A DNA stretch of 64,000 bases from Myrmaecium sp. VS I D KN 1 (lineage: Eukaryota > Ascomycota > Dothideomycetes > Valsariales > Valsariaceae), in NCBI GenBank assembly GCA_019775845.1, contig JADQAV010000007.1:496390-560389 (forward strand). The letters are read 5' to 3'. Below, one piece after another: positions 32,487 through 43,755 of the stretch; the first letter of the stretch is position 1; the number at the start of each line of letters is the position of its first letter. A model generated the notes under the pieces. It had not been told where the DNA came from, ran no database searches, and saw nothing but the letters and a program-made list of their open reading frames with translations. A program made the translations under genes and the position numbers.

Positions 32487-33128
32487 ATGTTTCCAGGAGG
32501 ATGGGATGCCCCTGCCGGGGCCTGGGGCTTCGCACTTGGCCAACGCAATCCCGCGAGATACTCACGCCGCCGTCCCAACCCCCTCTTTAGCGAGGATAGC
32601 AACAGTTCAACCGACGAGGATATGGAGGAGAATGCAGCCAGGGATCTCAGGCAACGACCCGGCAACTTCCAGCACCTCAACATCCGCATCCCCGGAACGG
32701 CGCAACGCCCGGATGTTGAGGAAGAGAGACGCGAGGTCTACATATTCCCGCGGATCTTGCACAGGATACGGGTTCGTGTGTTCAGGTACGGACGTCCGAT
32801 GTCTGATTTTGTGGCCTGCATGGGCAGCATCACGGTCGGCTCTCTGCTGCAGCAATTAAGTGCCTCAAGGCATAGAGCGAGAGCCAGGCTGATGCGGAAT
32901 CAACGGGATATCACGGACCAAGTGCGCGCAGACCAGAGAATACCTGAGCTGCTGCGACAGCACGGGGGAGCTGAGATCGAGATCTGGGTGAGAGAGGAGG
33001 AGCGTGGTGGTGCGGGTATTGGTCAGATACCAGCAGAGTACCTCCTTGGTCCCGGATTGGCATTTGAAGCTGGCTTCCCATTCGCCGCGGGTGTGGGGTA
33101 CGGGCATGGGCTTCACGCGTGGATTTGA
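32487..33128 (+). CDS. Small orphan protein, possible ubiquitin-like fold
   Basis: This is a single exon of 213 residues starting at the ATG at 32487. It is not a family I recognise. Residues 1-80 are polar and likely disordered (an SSTDEDMEE acidic patch, many Arg). Residues 88-172 show an alternation that resembles a ubiquitin-like beta-grasp: a strand with IRVRVFR, a second strand, a helix TVGSLLQQLSA, a strand around ARARLMRNQRDITD, a short helix IPELLRQHG and a closing strand AEIEIWV. The end is Gly/Ala-rich. No diGly terminus is present, so it would not be a conjugated modifier. Both the reality of the gene and the fold are moderate-confidence inferences from composition and layout. Confidence 0.5.
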   Translation: MFPGGWDAPAGAWGFALGQRNPARYSRRRPNPLFSEDSNSSTDEDMEENAARDLRQRPGNFQHLNIRIPGTAQRPDVEEERREVYIFPRILHRIRVRVFRYGRPMSDFVACMGSITVGSLLQQLSASRHRARARLMRNQRDITDQVRADQRIPELLRQHGGAEIEIWVREEERGGAGIGQIPAEYLLGPGLAFEAGFPFAAGVGYGHGLHAWI

Positions 33129-34810
33129 GATGGCGAATTATTATCGGGCATGGAAATCGTGCCAGAATTCGATGATGGCGCAGTGATCTTGTGTGTTTCC
33201 GGTGGAGGCCAACGTTAGATTGTGCCAGGGGGGTTGTGAAGGTTGGCTTGGGCGTTGGAGAGGGGTATATCGATTCAATCAGCAGAGAGAACTTGGATCG
33301 GTCACCATGGGCAGACTTGCTTAAGCAGACGAGAGGGATGGTTGCAATACGACCAGTAGGGTTTAGCGGTCCCGGGGGAAGAGTTGCAGACGTGAGAGGA
33401 CTATCCGTACTCCTAGGAGTAGGAGGGGTACAGTATGGAGAACGGGTCGGAAGCTAGCAGTAGCGGGTAAATCTCGGACTTGATTCCGAATGCGAGCAGG
33501 TAGGGACAGGCAGGGATGAGCCGGGATCGAGATGTGCTTCGTAAAGACTGGAGTACGGTAGGTACCGGGACTTGCGGGACCACTCTGAAGCTCTGGAGTA
33601 TTATGATTGTGAGGGCCAGAAGCGCGCCAGCAAAGAGCAGCCAGAGGGTCTGGAGGATCGCAGGATGAACGGACGAATCAGCGTGTCGGCCAATCACCCA
33701 GGTGCCCGCCGGATGGGCCAGCGACGGTTTGCCGAAAGCTGCCGAGCGTGCGACGTGCGACGTTCGACACATGAGGGCGAAGGGGTTGCACTGGTCGCAC
33801 TGGTCGCATGGACGAGCTAGGCTGGAACGAGCAGCCAGAGGAGGGCGGTGGAGTGTCGCGACGACTAGCGCTTCTGTAGAGATCTCGCTGGAGGGCGCGG
33901 ATCGGGCGAAACTTTAGCCGAAGCTGCTCCCACCTCGGACCCACTGCTGGGCAGGTCGGCTGTGGATGTCCACTGGATGGGGCCCGGGGGGGAATGCTGC
34001 AGGTGCATCGCTGGCCTGGCTGCCCTGCGGCCCTGCGAAAAGGTGCATCGCCCGCGCACTTTTGGCCAGCGTGAATCCCTTCAATCGTCGATAGACCACC
34101 GACCGCAAACCCTCGAATTCTCCTATATCCCCATGGCCGTCCGCTTAGAATTGCCCCTGCCAGACAATTTCCGCGAGTCAACCCTGCCACGTCCGCCTGT
34201 CCAGCGACCCCTGCCCATTCTTACCAAACCCGCCGCCTAGAATTGGCAGACTTCTTTACCAGCCTACCCACTCCTTCACCTCTACCCGCCGAGAGCACAT
34301 ATACAATAACGTTACTACTCCCACAAACGTTAAGCCCGTTGCGAGAAGCCCCTCCCGCCTGTATATACTCCCTCCTCCCGCTGCTTCTCCTCCTTGCTCT
34401 GCCTTCTCTACACCGCAACGCTCGATTGCGCCCCTGCCCGCTGCCGCTCAGAAATCTCTGCACAGCACAGGAGCCGACAGCCTTCTCCTTCACGAAGCGA
34501 TCCTCACGCGACGATCTTCAGTTCATCTTCCTCGCCTGCGCCGCTCCAGCCGGGCCTCCTCTTCCGAGCCTCCTCCTCCGTTGCTTCCCTTGCCCATTCT
34601 CGCAGATATTGGCGCAAGCGCATCCCGGCCCAGTATTTGCGGCGATCCCTACCTAGTACCAACCCGGCCGCTCCCTTCCGCCGTCACCTCCGACGTTGAT
34701 ATTGCGTCGGTTCGGTCGCTGCAACCACCTACTTTTCGCCAAAGCGCTCCAGAGCGCCAACACCTTTTTCCCTCCTCAAGCTGGCGGCGACTACACTTCT
34801 CACCGGCCAG
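33129..34810. other. Spacer and long HSF1 promoter/leader region
   Basis: These 1.68 kb precede the heat-shock factor gene. The last 675 bases (34136-34810) contain no ATG on the plus strand and are pyrimidine-rich, consistent with a long scanned 5' leader. The part 33129-33900 is GC-mixed and has no supported gene. Confidence 0.55.
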
Positions 34811-37209
34811 ATGTCTCGCAAGAGACCTGCGCCTGGCACCTCCCCGTCCGTGCAACCAAGCCCCATGCAGCCCGCGTTTCTCTACCCCGCAGGGGTGGAT
34901 AGCGCCAATCTTGCTCCTAACGACCACTACGTGAACTGGGAGAGTGTTGCACCCCAATACCACGACGCCGTCCCCTACGACGCCGGCTTCTACACACCGC
35001 AAGTCGAGCCTTCGATGAATCCGCCGAACCCTGCAGACCTGGGTCTGCTTTCCAACCAGTTAGTAACGCGAAGCAAGAACCAACAACTGGCATCTCGGAC
35101 AAGACCGCTCGATTCCTGGCAGGATTTCGACCCCTCCCAACTGGCGCCGCAGCAGAACACCTGGGAGAATCCGGATGAGGAGGAGAATCTGGAGCAGAAG
35201 GCTTTACTTGCACGTAAAGATGCCCAAGCCAAGCGCAAACAGATCCCGCCGTTTGTGCAAAAGTTGAGCAGGTGAGTGCTGACTCTCTGACTAACCAGTT
35301 TTGAAAAATACTGATCGCAACCAGTTTTCTCGATGAAAAGAAAAATACCGATCTCATTCGATGGTCCGATGACGGCAACTCCTTCATCGTCCTTGATGAA
35401 GATGAGTTCGCTAAAACCCTCATTCCAGAGCTGTTCAAGCACAACAACTACGCCTCCTTCGTCCGTCAGTTGAACATGTACGGTTTCCACAAGAAAGTCG
35501 GACTTTCGGATAATTCCATGCGAGCGAGCGAGAAGAAGGCAAAGACACCCAGCGAATACTACAACAAATACTTCAAGCGCGGCCGTCCTGAGCTTCTCTG
35601 GCTTATACAGAAGCCCAAGAATCCCGCCTCAAATCCTAAACGCAAGCGTGATGAAGACAAGAAGGGACATGGGGATAGCGATGATGAGAACCGAAGGTAC
35701 CGGGACGGTGCCGATGGCCAGAACCGGTCGAACGGTGAAGATGCAGGGGCTGGTCGGCCGCAAGACGTCGCCTTGGTGCCTCGTTCCGAGCTAAACGGCA
35801 TCCGAAATGAGCTGCGCATCGTTCAGCAGCAGCAACGGCTTATCTCCGCTCTGTACAACAAACTCCGCCAGCAGAACGACCAACTCTATCAGCAAGCCAC
35901 TGCATTCCAAGCTTTACACAGCAGACACGAGAATTCCATCAACGCAATCTTGTCTTTCCTGGCCACCTTCTACAACCGCAGTCTCGAGGGCAACAATGGC
36001 GCGAACATCGCCGACATGTTCACTCATGCGATCCCTCAAAACTCTCAGAACCAAGGCAATATCGTGGATATGGATGATTACCACGAACAGGAGCAGCAAA
36101 AGCAAGGTGACAAGATGAATCGTTCCGCTAAAAGACCCCTTGCGTTGCTTCCAGCTCCCATGCTGAATGACGCGAGGGGGAGGGTCATCACTGCAACAAA
36201 TTCCGCCCGGAACAGTCGCAGCCCCTCTGTCAGGACCGCTTCCCGTCAAAGTAGCATCTTCCGGGCCCAACAACCCCCAGCCAGGCCACAGTTCAACAGC
36301 ACCCCGTCAACCGGATCCATTCAAGAAGCGCGAGGCAAGCCTACTAGCCCGCCCATCAAAACTGACGCCGAGACACCAGATGTACTTCACCAAATGCCTG
36401 AGAACGATGAGGTTATGTCAGCAATCCGTAACGCCAACGCCAACGCCAATATCGGATCCCAGGGCACCGGCAATCCGCCTTTCGACCTCACTGCCGCCTT
36501 GGCGCAGTTTCAAAATGCTGACGGACATAGTACTCTGACGCCCCAGCAACGCAATGAGATGTTGAATCTCATCGCAAGCAACCCGAATTCTCCGACCAAT
36601 GTTTTGAATGGCAACAACGCTCTTTCCTCGCCTCAGCCACCACCAATGCCCTCGCTGGACCCATATAACCAGACTAAGGCGCAGTTGGACGTACTTCAGA
36701 AGATGCAGGAGGATCAGGCTACAAAGGTGCAGAATCTCGCCGAACGGTTGCAGCCGCTAAGTCCCGGGGGCTTCATCACGGGACTTGGTTCCTTGGTTAA
36801 TGGTGCGGGCGCTGACGGCTCTTACTTACCTAACCAGATGTCTGCCGGCGAGGCGGGTGATTTTGCCGATTTCATCCACGCAGACGATTATTTCACCGAT
36901 GCACCTGCGAACAACCTCGACATGGGCAACGGCGGTGCCAATGGAGATCTTCACATTCCTGACCTCGAGCTCAACGTAAATGACCCGCTTGACCTCACGA
37001 ATGACTATGGCACGGGTGATACGCTTGATACGTCCGCTCTTGGTGTTCCCGGCGTCGACTCTCAAAACGGCGACTATGGAATGGCTCGCAGCCGAGTGGA
37101 AAGCGTGAGCAGCGAAACGCCGAGCTCCCGACAATCGGTTGATGCCGGCGCGAACGGGTACGCCGGCCCTGCAGAGAGCCCCAGTACGAAGCGACGGAGA
37201 TACAGCTGA
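34811..37209 (+). CDS. HSF1: Heat shock transcription factor Hsf1
   Basis: Two exons, 34811-35271 and 35325-37209, give 781 residues. The HSF DNA-binding domain starts near residue 145 (PPFVQKLS), is interrupted by the 53-base intron, and continues with FLDEKKNTDLIRWSDDGNSF and the recognition-helix region NNYASFVRQLNMYGFHK. Residues of about 300-370 form a Gln/Leu-rich coiled coil (LRIVQQQQRLISALYNKLRQ), the trimerisation region HR-A/B. The rest is long, Asn/Gln/Ser-rich and disordered, with an acidic patch before the C-terminus that probably activates transcription. Absence of a response-regulator receiver domain argues against Skn7. Hsf1 trimers bind heat-shock elements and induce chaperone genes in the nucleus. 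Confidence 0.93.
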
Positions 37210-37752
37210 ATGTGTGGGTTGTGCAACCGCAGTCGTTGACCTGGATCCGCATTGTTGTTTTCCCCCCCACCGGGGATTTCTGGCGTTCTTCGGTGCTTGG
37301 GCGTTCGATGGATGGTATGGGGGAAGGGTAGTCCCGGAAAGGAAAGCCGGCTGATAACGGTCACTGAGCCTGGAAGAGGCATTATAGACGGAGGAAGCTA
37401 ACGTTCTTTCATTCCCCTCCTTTTGTTTCCACCTTTAAAGGCCATTCACTACGATGAGACGATCTAACTTATTCGAAATTCCACACACACCAAAAAAGAA
37501 CCTCGCCGCGTTACCTCCGCGCTTCTCTACCATACTCCTTCTCTGCGCTTGTACTACTTGATGACGTTAGGCATTGTACCTGATCTCTCCGTCGGTGGAT
37601 CAGGGCTGGCACCCCGGTTGTTGGAATGCGTTCAAAAATGGGGGAAAAGGCGGAGAGCGGAGGAAGATAGAGTTCACATTTCGTTATCGAGAATTTATGT
37701 ACGGAGTAGTAGATGCCATTGCTAATCATGACGAGTTGGGAACCTGTCGCTG

Positions 37753-37780
37753 TAGCTGTCCGCGGATAGCTGTCCGCGGA
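37753..37780. repeat. Perfect 14-bp tandem duplication
   Basis: TAGCTGTCCGCGGA is present twice head to tail (37753-37766 and 37767-37780). Each copy contains the palindrome CCGCGG. It lies about 30 bases before the paired TGACTCA sites. Confidence 0.95.
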
Positions 37781-37806
37781 GCTGGAGTGGGCAACACACA
37801 CAATAC

Positions 37807-37834
37807 ACATGACTCAGGCATGTACATGACTCAG
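37807..37834. promoter_or_regulatory. Paired TGACTCA (Gcn4/CpcA-type) sites
   Basis: The 11-mer ACATGACTCAG occurs twice (37807-37817 and 37824-37834), placing two TGACTCA palindromic sites 17 bases apart. TGACTCA is the established binding site of Gcn4 and its filamentous-fungal orthologue CpcA/CPC1. The sites lie about 710 bases upstream of the P5B ATPase start and about 600 bases beyond the HSF1 stop. Function is inferred. Confidence 0.45.
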
Positions 37835-38543
37835 AAAATCAACTGATGAACAAGATACATGGTCTTGTGGGATGAGCTATCTACAGAGGTGCTCACATGG
37901 CGTGAATACATACGAAACCTGTCGTGACTACCTTTCTTCCCCTGCTCCTCCCACCGGGGAACGGATGGCGTGGTGCGGGGAAAAGGTCGTTGTCGTTTTA
38001 CCTTGCGGTTGAGAAAGCTACAGTAGCTGGGGTTGGAAAGATAGCTGCGCGGCTGGGAAGAGCGGAAAACCTTAGTACCTGATGTCCTTCGTGCACTGAG
38101 GAGACAGGTTGGAAAGCAGACCACTGGCCAGCACGTGTTGGTTGATGCCATTTGCGTTGGGGAGAGAGAGAGGCAGGTGGTTGTGTCTAGGAGTATGGTG
38201 GGGTGTGCCCGCACGGGCCCCTTGGAGGAGGCCATGATGTCGACCCGACTTATCGCCCTCGACTCGGGACCTGATAACGGGCGTTCGGCGGGCGGGAGAG
38301 AAAAAGATGGCTGGCTGGGCACCTGGGCTGGCTGGGCGTGGCCAATCCGCAACGGGGTTTCCAACTGCAGGCATCAACTTTTAGCTTTCCCTTCAAGTTT
38401 TCCTTCCAGTCAACTTTTGGGTTGCACGATCATGACCTAGGTCTACTTACCTAGGCCCCACGTCTTTTTGGGTTGAAAAAAGCGGACGTTCACCACCGGC
38501 CACGGAGGACGACCTCGAGCTCCGACCGCTTTTCCGCAGGACC

Positions 38544-41500
38544 ATGAGTGCGCCGCCCGCGGGCGTGGAGGATGGGGATGGGTATGGAGATGGGGATGGG
38601 TATGTGGCGGGGTCCGGGGTGGTGGATAGTCGTCGGAGCAGCATTGCGACGGCACGCTCCTCGGTGTCCCGCAGCAGGCACGGGCTCTATCGACGGGGGA
38701 GCAATTTGAGCGAGTGAGTTTTCCTTTTCCCGTTTTCCTTGCGGTTCTCCTATCTCTGCGTGAAGGATGGATGGATGGCATGAGAGTGAAAGTGGGCAGT
38801 GCTGACGGTACACTTGTTACGCCTGGCAGGGCGAGCTTTTTCACGGATGTGGAGATGGCGACGGAGGAGGTGAGTTTGCCCTTCCATTTCTCTTGGGTGA
38901 CTACATTATGAAGGAGCAAGCGGCTGATTTGTTGATGTTCTGCAGGTTTTCTCTGGGCCTATGTCCGAAAGTGTGCCCACGAGCGTTTCCGCCTTCAGCC
39001 ATCGGCGGCGCGAACGAGCGGGATCCACGGCCAGCCAGGTCAGCTTCACCTATTATTCGGACGACCGCGAATCGAGCGATGGAGAAGGCGGGCAGGAGGG
39101 AGAGGCATATTTGAACGGGCATCGGGAAAACGGGGACTATGATGAGGACATGTTCGTGGAAGACGATGACCTCGATATCAACGGCGAGAGGCGAGAATCA
39201 CGGCGACGCAGTTCCTCGGCTTCATTCACTCGCCGTGCTTCCACGCCGAAGAGGAGGAAGAGCTCGTCCGTTTCCAGGCGCAGCGCCTCTCCCGGCGCGC
39301 CCCTGCTGCGGCACCATTCGAACGCGAGTTCGGACGCCGGCTACCACGGAGGCGGAGGAGGGCGTGTGAGCCAGAAGATCTACATCATGACCGAGGACTT
39401 GACGATCGTCATTGCGGGATTTAAGACGAGCGCCGTTGGTTTCTCGATCTACGTCGCCCTCTGCTTAGTCACCGCGGGCCTCGCGTGGCTGTTGTTCCGG
39501 TGGCTGCCGATATGGAGAGTGCGACTGCTCGGGTCGCCTACACCCCTCGGAGAGTGTGACTGGGTGGTCGTGGAGAACCAGTGGGGTGAGTTCGAGACGA
39601 AAGATGTGAAGAGACAGCCGTATGGGCGGGGTCTGAGCACTATCTTCGGACCGCCGGAGAAGTCATGCTGGCACGGGGAATTTGATGTGGATGAGGACCC
39701 CCTTGTCAATGAGTTTGTGAGCCTGGACTACAGGTACATCCGGTTCTGCTATCATCCTTTGCGGGACAGGTTTGTCGCAGGGAATAACTGGCGGGATCCG
39801 CTTTGGACAGACGTCGCATCACTGAGGACCGGGTTGGACAATGAAGAGAAGGAATCGAGGGAGAGGGTGTTCGGGAAGAACGCCATTGACATCGAGGAAA
39901 AGAGTACGGGGCAGTTGCTTGTGGATGAAGTGTTTCATCCTTTCTACATGTTCCAGGTTGCAAGCCTGATCCTGTGGTCGATCGACGAGTATTACTACTA
40001 CGCTATATGCATCTTCGCCATCTCGATCGTCAGTATCGTCGCCACCCTGATCGAAACGAAGGCCAACATGCGCCGGCTGCGCGAGGTATCACACTTCGAA
40101 TGCGATATTCGAGTGCTGAGGAACGGTTTCTGGCGATATGTCGAGTCCAGCGAGTTAGTCCCCGGCGACGTCTACGAAGTCACCGATCCAGACCTCACGC
40201 AGTTTCCTTGCGACAGTCTACTGCTTTCTGGAGACTGTATCGTCAATGAAAGCATGCTGACGGGTGAGTCGGTGCCGGTTTCGAAAGTGCCAACTACAAA
40301 CGAAGCGTTGAACCTGCTCGACCTCAGCGCCTCCTCAATCCACCCTGATGTGGCGAAGCATCTTCTCTTCTGTGGCACCAAAATCATTCGCGCTCGAAGG
40401 CCGCAAGATGACAAGGATGACGAGGCCGCGGGTTTGGCGATGGTCATTAGGACAGGTTTCAACACGACGAAGGGTGCGCTGGTACGATCCATGCTGTTCC
40501 CAAAGCCGTCCGGGTTCAAGTTCTACCGCGACTCGTTCCGATACATTGGCGTAATGTTCGGTGTCGCCATGCTTGGTTTCATCGTCTCCTTCGTCAACTT
40601 CATCCGCCTAGGTCTGGCATGGCATCTTATCATCGTCCGCGCTTTGGACCTGATCACCATCGTTGTCCCTCCAGCCCTCCCCGCCACTCTCACCATCGGT
40701 ACCAGTTTTGCGCTCTCCAGGCTAAGGAAAAAGCAGATTTTCTGCATTAGTCCGCAGAGAGTCAATGTGGGAGGGAAGCTTGACGTTGTCTGTTTTGACA
40801 AGACTGGAACGCTCACAGAGGACGGGCTTGATGTGCTCGGCCTGAGAGTTGTCCAGCGTCCCGGGAACCACTTTAGCGAGCTTCTGGCAGACCCGCTGGA
40901 TGTCTTGCCCGGCTGCGGATACGATCGAGATCCGACGATCGACTATGCCGCGAACAAGACGCTTCTCTACACGATGGCGACCTGTCACTCGCTGCGTAAC
41001 GTCGAAGGGGAGCTCGTTGGAGATCCTCTTGATGTCAAGATGTTTCAGTTTACTGGATGGAGCTATGAAGAAGGGGAGCAATCTGGTGGTGGGGAGGAAG
41101 AAGAACAGCTGAAGCTTTCTCCGTCGGTCGCACGTCCACCTCCTGGCATGGAGTATGATATTGACGATGACCCTAACAACCCGAACAACAAGCCCATCGA
41201 GCTTGGCATTCTCAAGTCGTTCGAGTTTGTCTCAGCACTGCGAAGAGCAAGCGTTGTCGTCCGCCAGTTCGCGTCTCCTAGTGGAAGCATCTACGTGAAG
41301 GGCGCCCCTGAGTGTATGAGGGATATCTGCAAGCCTGAATCCTTCCCGCCCGACTATGACGACCTCCTTGCGTACTACACCCACCGCGGATACCGTGTGA
41401 TTGCCTGCGCCACAAAGCTGATCAGGAAGCTGAACTGGGTCAAAGTGCAGAAGATGAAGCGAGAAGAGGCAGAGTCCGATTTGGAGTTTGTTGGCTTTAT

Positions 41501-42953
41501 CATCTTTGAGAACAAGCTGAAGCCTGCGACTGCCGGGATCATCGACGAGCTGAATGCGGCGAACATCCGCACCGTGATGTGCACAGGTGACAATGTGCTC
41601 ACGGCAATTAGCGTCGGACGCGAGTGCCGCCTGATCGACAGAGCTGCCCATTGCTTCGTTCCGCACTTCACAGAAGGAGATCCGCGCACGCCGCTCGCGA
41701 AGCTATCGTGGGAAAGCGTGGATAATCCGATCTTCCAGTTGGACGAGAACACTCTCAAGCCGCTACCGCCGCCAGACGACTCGCAAGATTCAGTCCCCTA
41801 TGATCTTACCAACATCAGCAATTACACGTTGGCCATCACCGGCGATGTCTTCCGGTGGATCATCGATTATGCTTCTGAGAAGGTGCTGCGTGAGATGTTG
41901 GTGCGAGGCCAGATCTTCGCTCGCATGTCTCCCGACGAAAAGCATGAGTTGGTCGAGAAGCTCCAGAGCATCGATTACTGCGCAGGCTTCTGCGGTGATG
42001 GTGCGAATGACTGCGGTGCTCTGAAGGCGGCAGACGTCGGCATCAGTTTGAGTGAGGCGGAAGCCAGCGTTGCCGCTCCGTTCACCAGTCGAGTGTTCGA
42101 CATCTCCTGCGTTCCTGAGGTCATCAGAGAAGGCAGGGCGGCGCTGGTGACGAGCTTCAGCTGCTTCAAGTATATGAGCCTTTACTCCGCCATCCAGTTC
42201 ACGTCTGTCAGCTTCCTGTACGTCAGCGGAACCAACATCGGAGACCTGCAGTTCCTGTTCATTGATCTGTTATTGATCCTCCCGATCGCTATCTTCATGG
42301 GCTGGAGTGGACCGTATCCGATACTGTCTCGCAAGCGGCCGACTGCTAGTCTTGTCTCGCGTAAGGTTCTGGTTCCTCTTCTGGGACAGATCGTGCTGTG
42401 CATCTTGGTGCAGATGATCGTCTACATCGTCGTGCAGAAACAGGATTGGTACATCCCGCCCGTGTTGGACCGGAACCACTCGAACGCATTGAACTCGCAG
42501 ACGACCTCGCTGTTCATGATTTCTTGCTATCAATACATCTTCTCCGCCGTTGTGCTCAACGTGGGACCGCCGTTTCGGCAAAGTATGGCACGCAACTGTA
42601 AGTTGAACTGATCAGGCACCACTTGTTGTAATGATCTCTTTCTAACCATGTCCGTAGTGCCGTTTGTCATCACCATCTTGGTTACCCTGTTGTTCTCGAC
42701 GTACCTGCTGCTCGATCCGGCCGGTTGGATCATGCAGGTCATGGACATCACGCCGATGGAGTTAGACTTCAAGATCGAGCTCTTGGTCCTCGCTGGGATC
42801 GCGTTTGGCGTCAGCTACGCGAGCGAGAAGATGGCGTTCCCGCGACTGGCGCGGGCGATTGGGAAGTTGAAGGAGAAGAGGCCGCGGTGGCGCAAGAAGA
42901 GAAAGGAGTACAAGCTCATCCTGGAGGGCAAGGAGGAGAAGTTGGATGTATAG
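38544..42953 (+). CDS. YPK9: P5B-type cation ATPase (Ypk9/ATP13A2 family)
   Basis: Four exons: 38544-38713, 38830-38869 (40 bases), 38946-42597 and 42658-42953; 1385 residues. The N-terminal 150 residues are polar and Ser/Arg-rich. The transport core has the P5-specific membrane motif PPALPAT (about residue 645), which marks the P5B branch, then the phosphorylation site DKTGTLTEDGLD with Asp688, the KGAPE nucleotide-binding motif, MCTGDNVLTA, and GDGANDCGALKAADVGISLSE near 1087. About ten membrane helices are expected. A cytosolic Lys/Arg-rich tail ends the protein. P5B pumps sit in the vacuole or lysosome; ATP13A2 exports polyamines from the lumen, and yeast Ypk9 affects heavy-metal tolerance. 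The N-terminus carries an 18-base tandem duplication coding for DGDGYG-like units. Confidence 0.93.
38571..38606 (+). repeat. 18-bp tandem duplication inside the P5B ATPase first exon
   Basis: GATGGGGATGGGTATGGA (38571-38588) is followed by a copy differing only in the last two bases (38589-38606). It is in frame and codes for two Asp-Gly-Asp-Gly-Tyr units, giving the protein a short acidic Gly/Tyr patch at residues 10-21. Confidence 0.95.
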
Positions 42954-43755
42954 ATGTGGGAATCTTTCTTACGATTGGGAAAACGGTTCTTCTTTTGTAT
43001 AGATATTTCATTGCACGATAGATGACGATGCTCATGAGAGGATGGCGTGAAAAGAGGTTCGAATAAATAGAACGTACTGTACTCTGCTGCTCTTTGAATC
43101 GATCCCGGATATGATGCTTCATGCTTCATTGTTTGTTCTCCGACAACGTCACATGCGTAACCACCCCCCTTCGTCCTCTTCGTCTACATCTTCCTGTCTT
43201 CTTGTTCTTCTTCTTCTTATTCTCCTCCATCAACCTTTCTCATTCGAACGCCTCCGTCGCTGATCGTTCGTTGTTGTCGGCGTCGTGTCCCTGCCATCGG
43301 CCATTCGAAGCGTTCGTTGTCCATGGTTGAGGTGGACGGGGCCAGGCCAGCCAGCCCTTACCCGAAAGAGCACTGGGCGCGAACAGAGGACAGTCCAGTC
43401 GGCCAAGCAAGCATGAGCAGCACTGGAACTTCCAACTATTGTCGGCTCCCCTCTCGGTCACGGTTGGTTGCTGCTGTATAGCCTCACCTCTACCTGCTCT
43501 CGCTTTCTCTCCCCTTCTCCCGTCTCTGCATCCTCACCTCCACTCGACCCGGCACGCCTCTTTTCGCCTCTCCTTCCCTCGCCTCGCTCCCCCCTCGGCT
43601 CAGCGCCCGGCTGATCTGTGCCGTCTCTCTCGACGTTGCGGTCCCCAAGCTTCCTGTCCGAGACACGTCCTCCGCAACAGGCTTGCGCACCGTCGCCGCA
43701 TGTCATTGCCCGCCACCCATACCGAGGGCAGACACTTCGTAAGGACGAGGCGTTA
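42954..43755. other. Spacer and striatin gene leader
   Basis: These 802 bases include the ATPase 3' flank and the striatin promoter and leader. The latter half (43440-43700) is CT-rich. Upstream ATGs occur at 43323 and 43699, but I cannot place the transcription start. Confidence 0.5.

Larger units (their letters stand above)
37210..38543. other. Spacer between HSF1 and the P5B ATPase gene
   Basis: This 1.33 kb stretch contains the HSF1 3' flank and the ATPase promoter. It holds a perfect 14-base tandem duplication and two TGACTCA sites (listed separately). The part 38380-38470 with paired CCTAGG words precedes the start codon. No other gene is seen. Confidence 0.55.

Noticed and set aside
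24541-33128. Possible secondary-metabolite cluster (efflux pump, zinc-cluster-like protein, orphans).
   Set aside because: No polyketide synthase, peptide synthetase, terpene cyclase or tailoring enzymes are present.
34489-34496. TTCACGAA, a two-unit heat-shock-element-like sequence in the HSF1 leader.
   Set aside because: Only two of the three units needed for a strong site are present, and the 6-base match is expected by chance every few kb.
34811-37209. Considered Skn7 rather than Hsf1.
   Set aside because: No response-regulator receiver domain follows the HSF DNA-binding domain; a Hsf-type coiled coil does.
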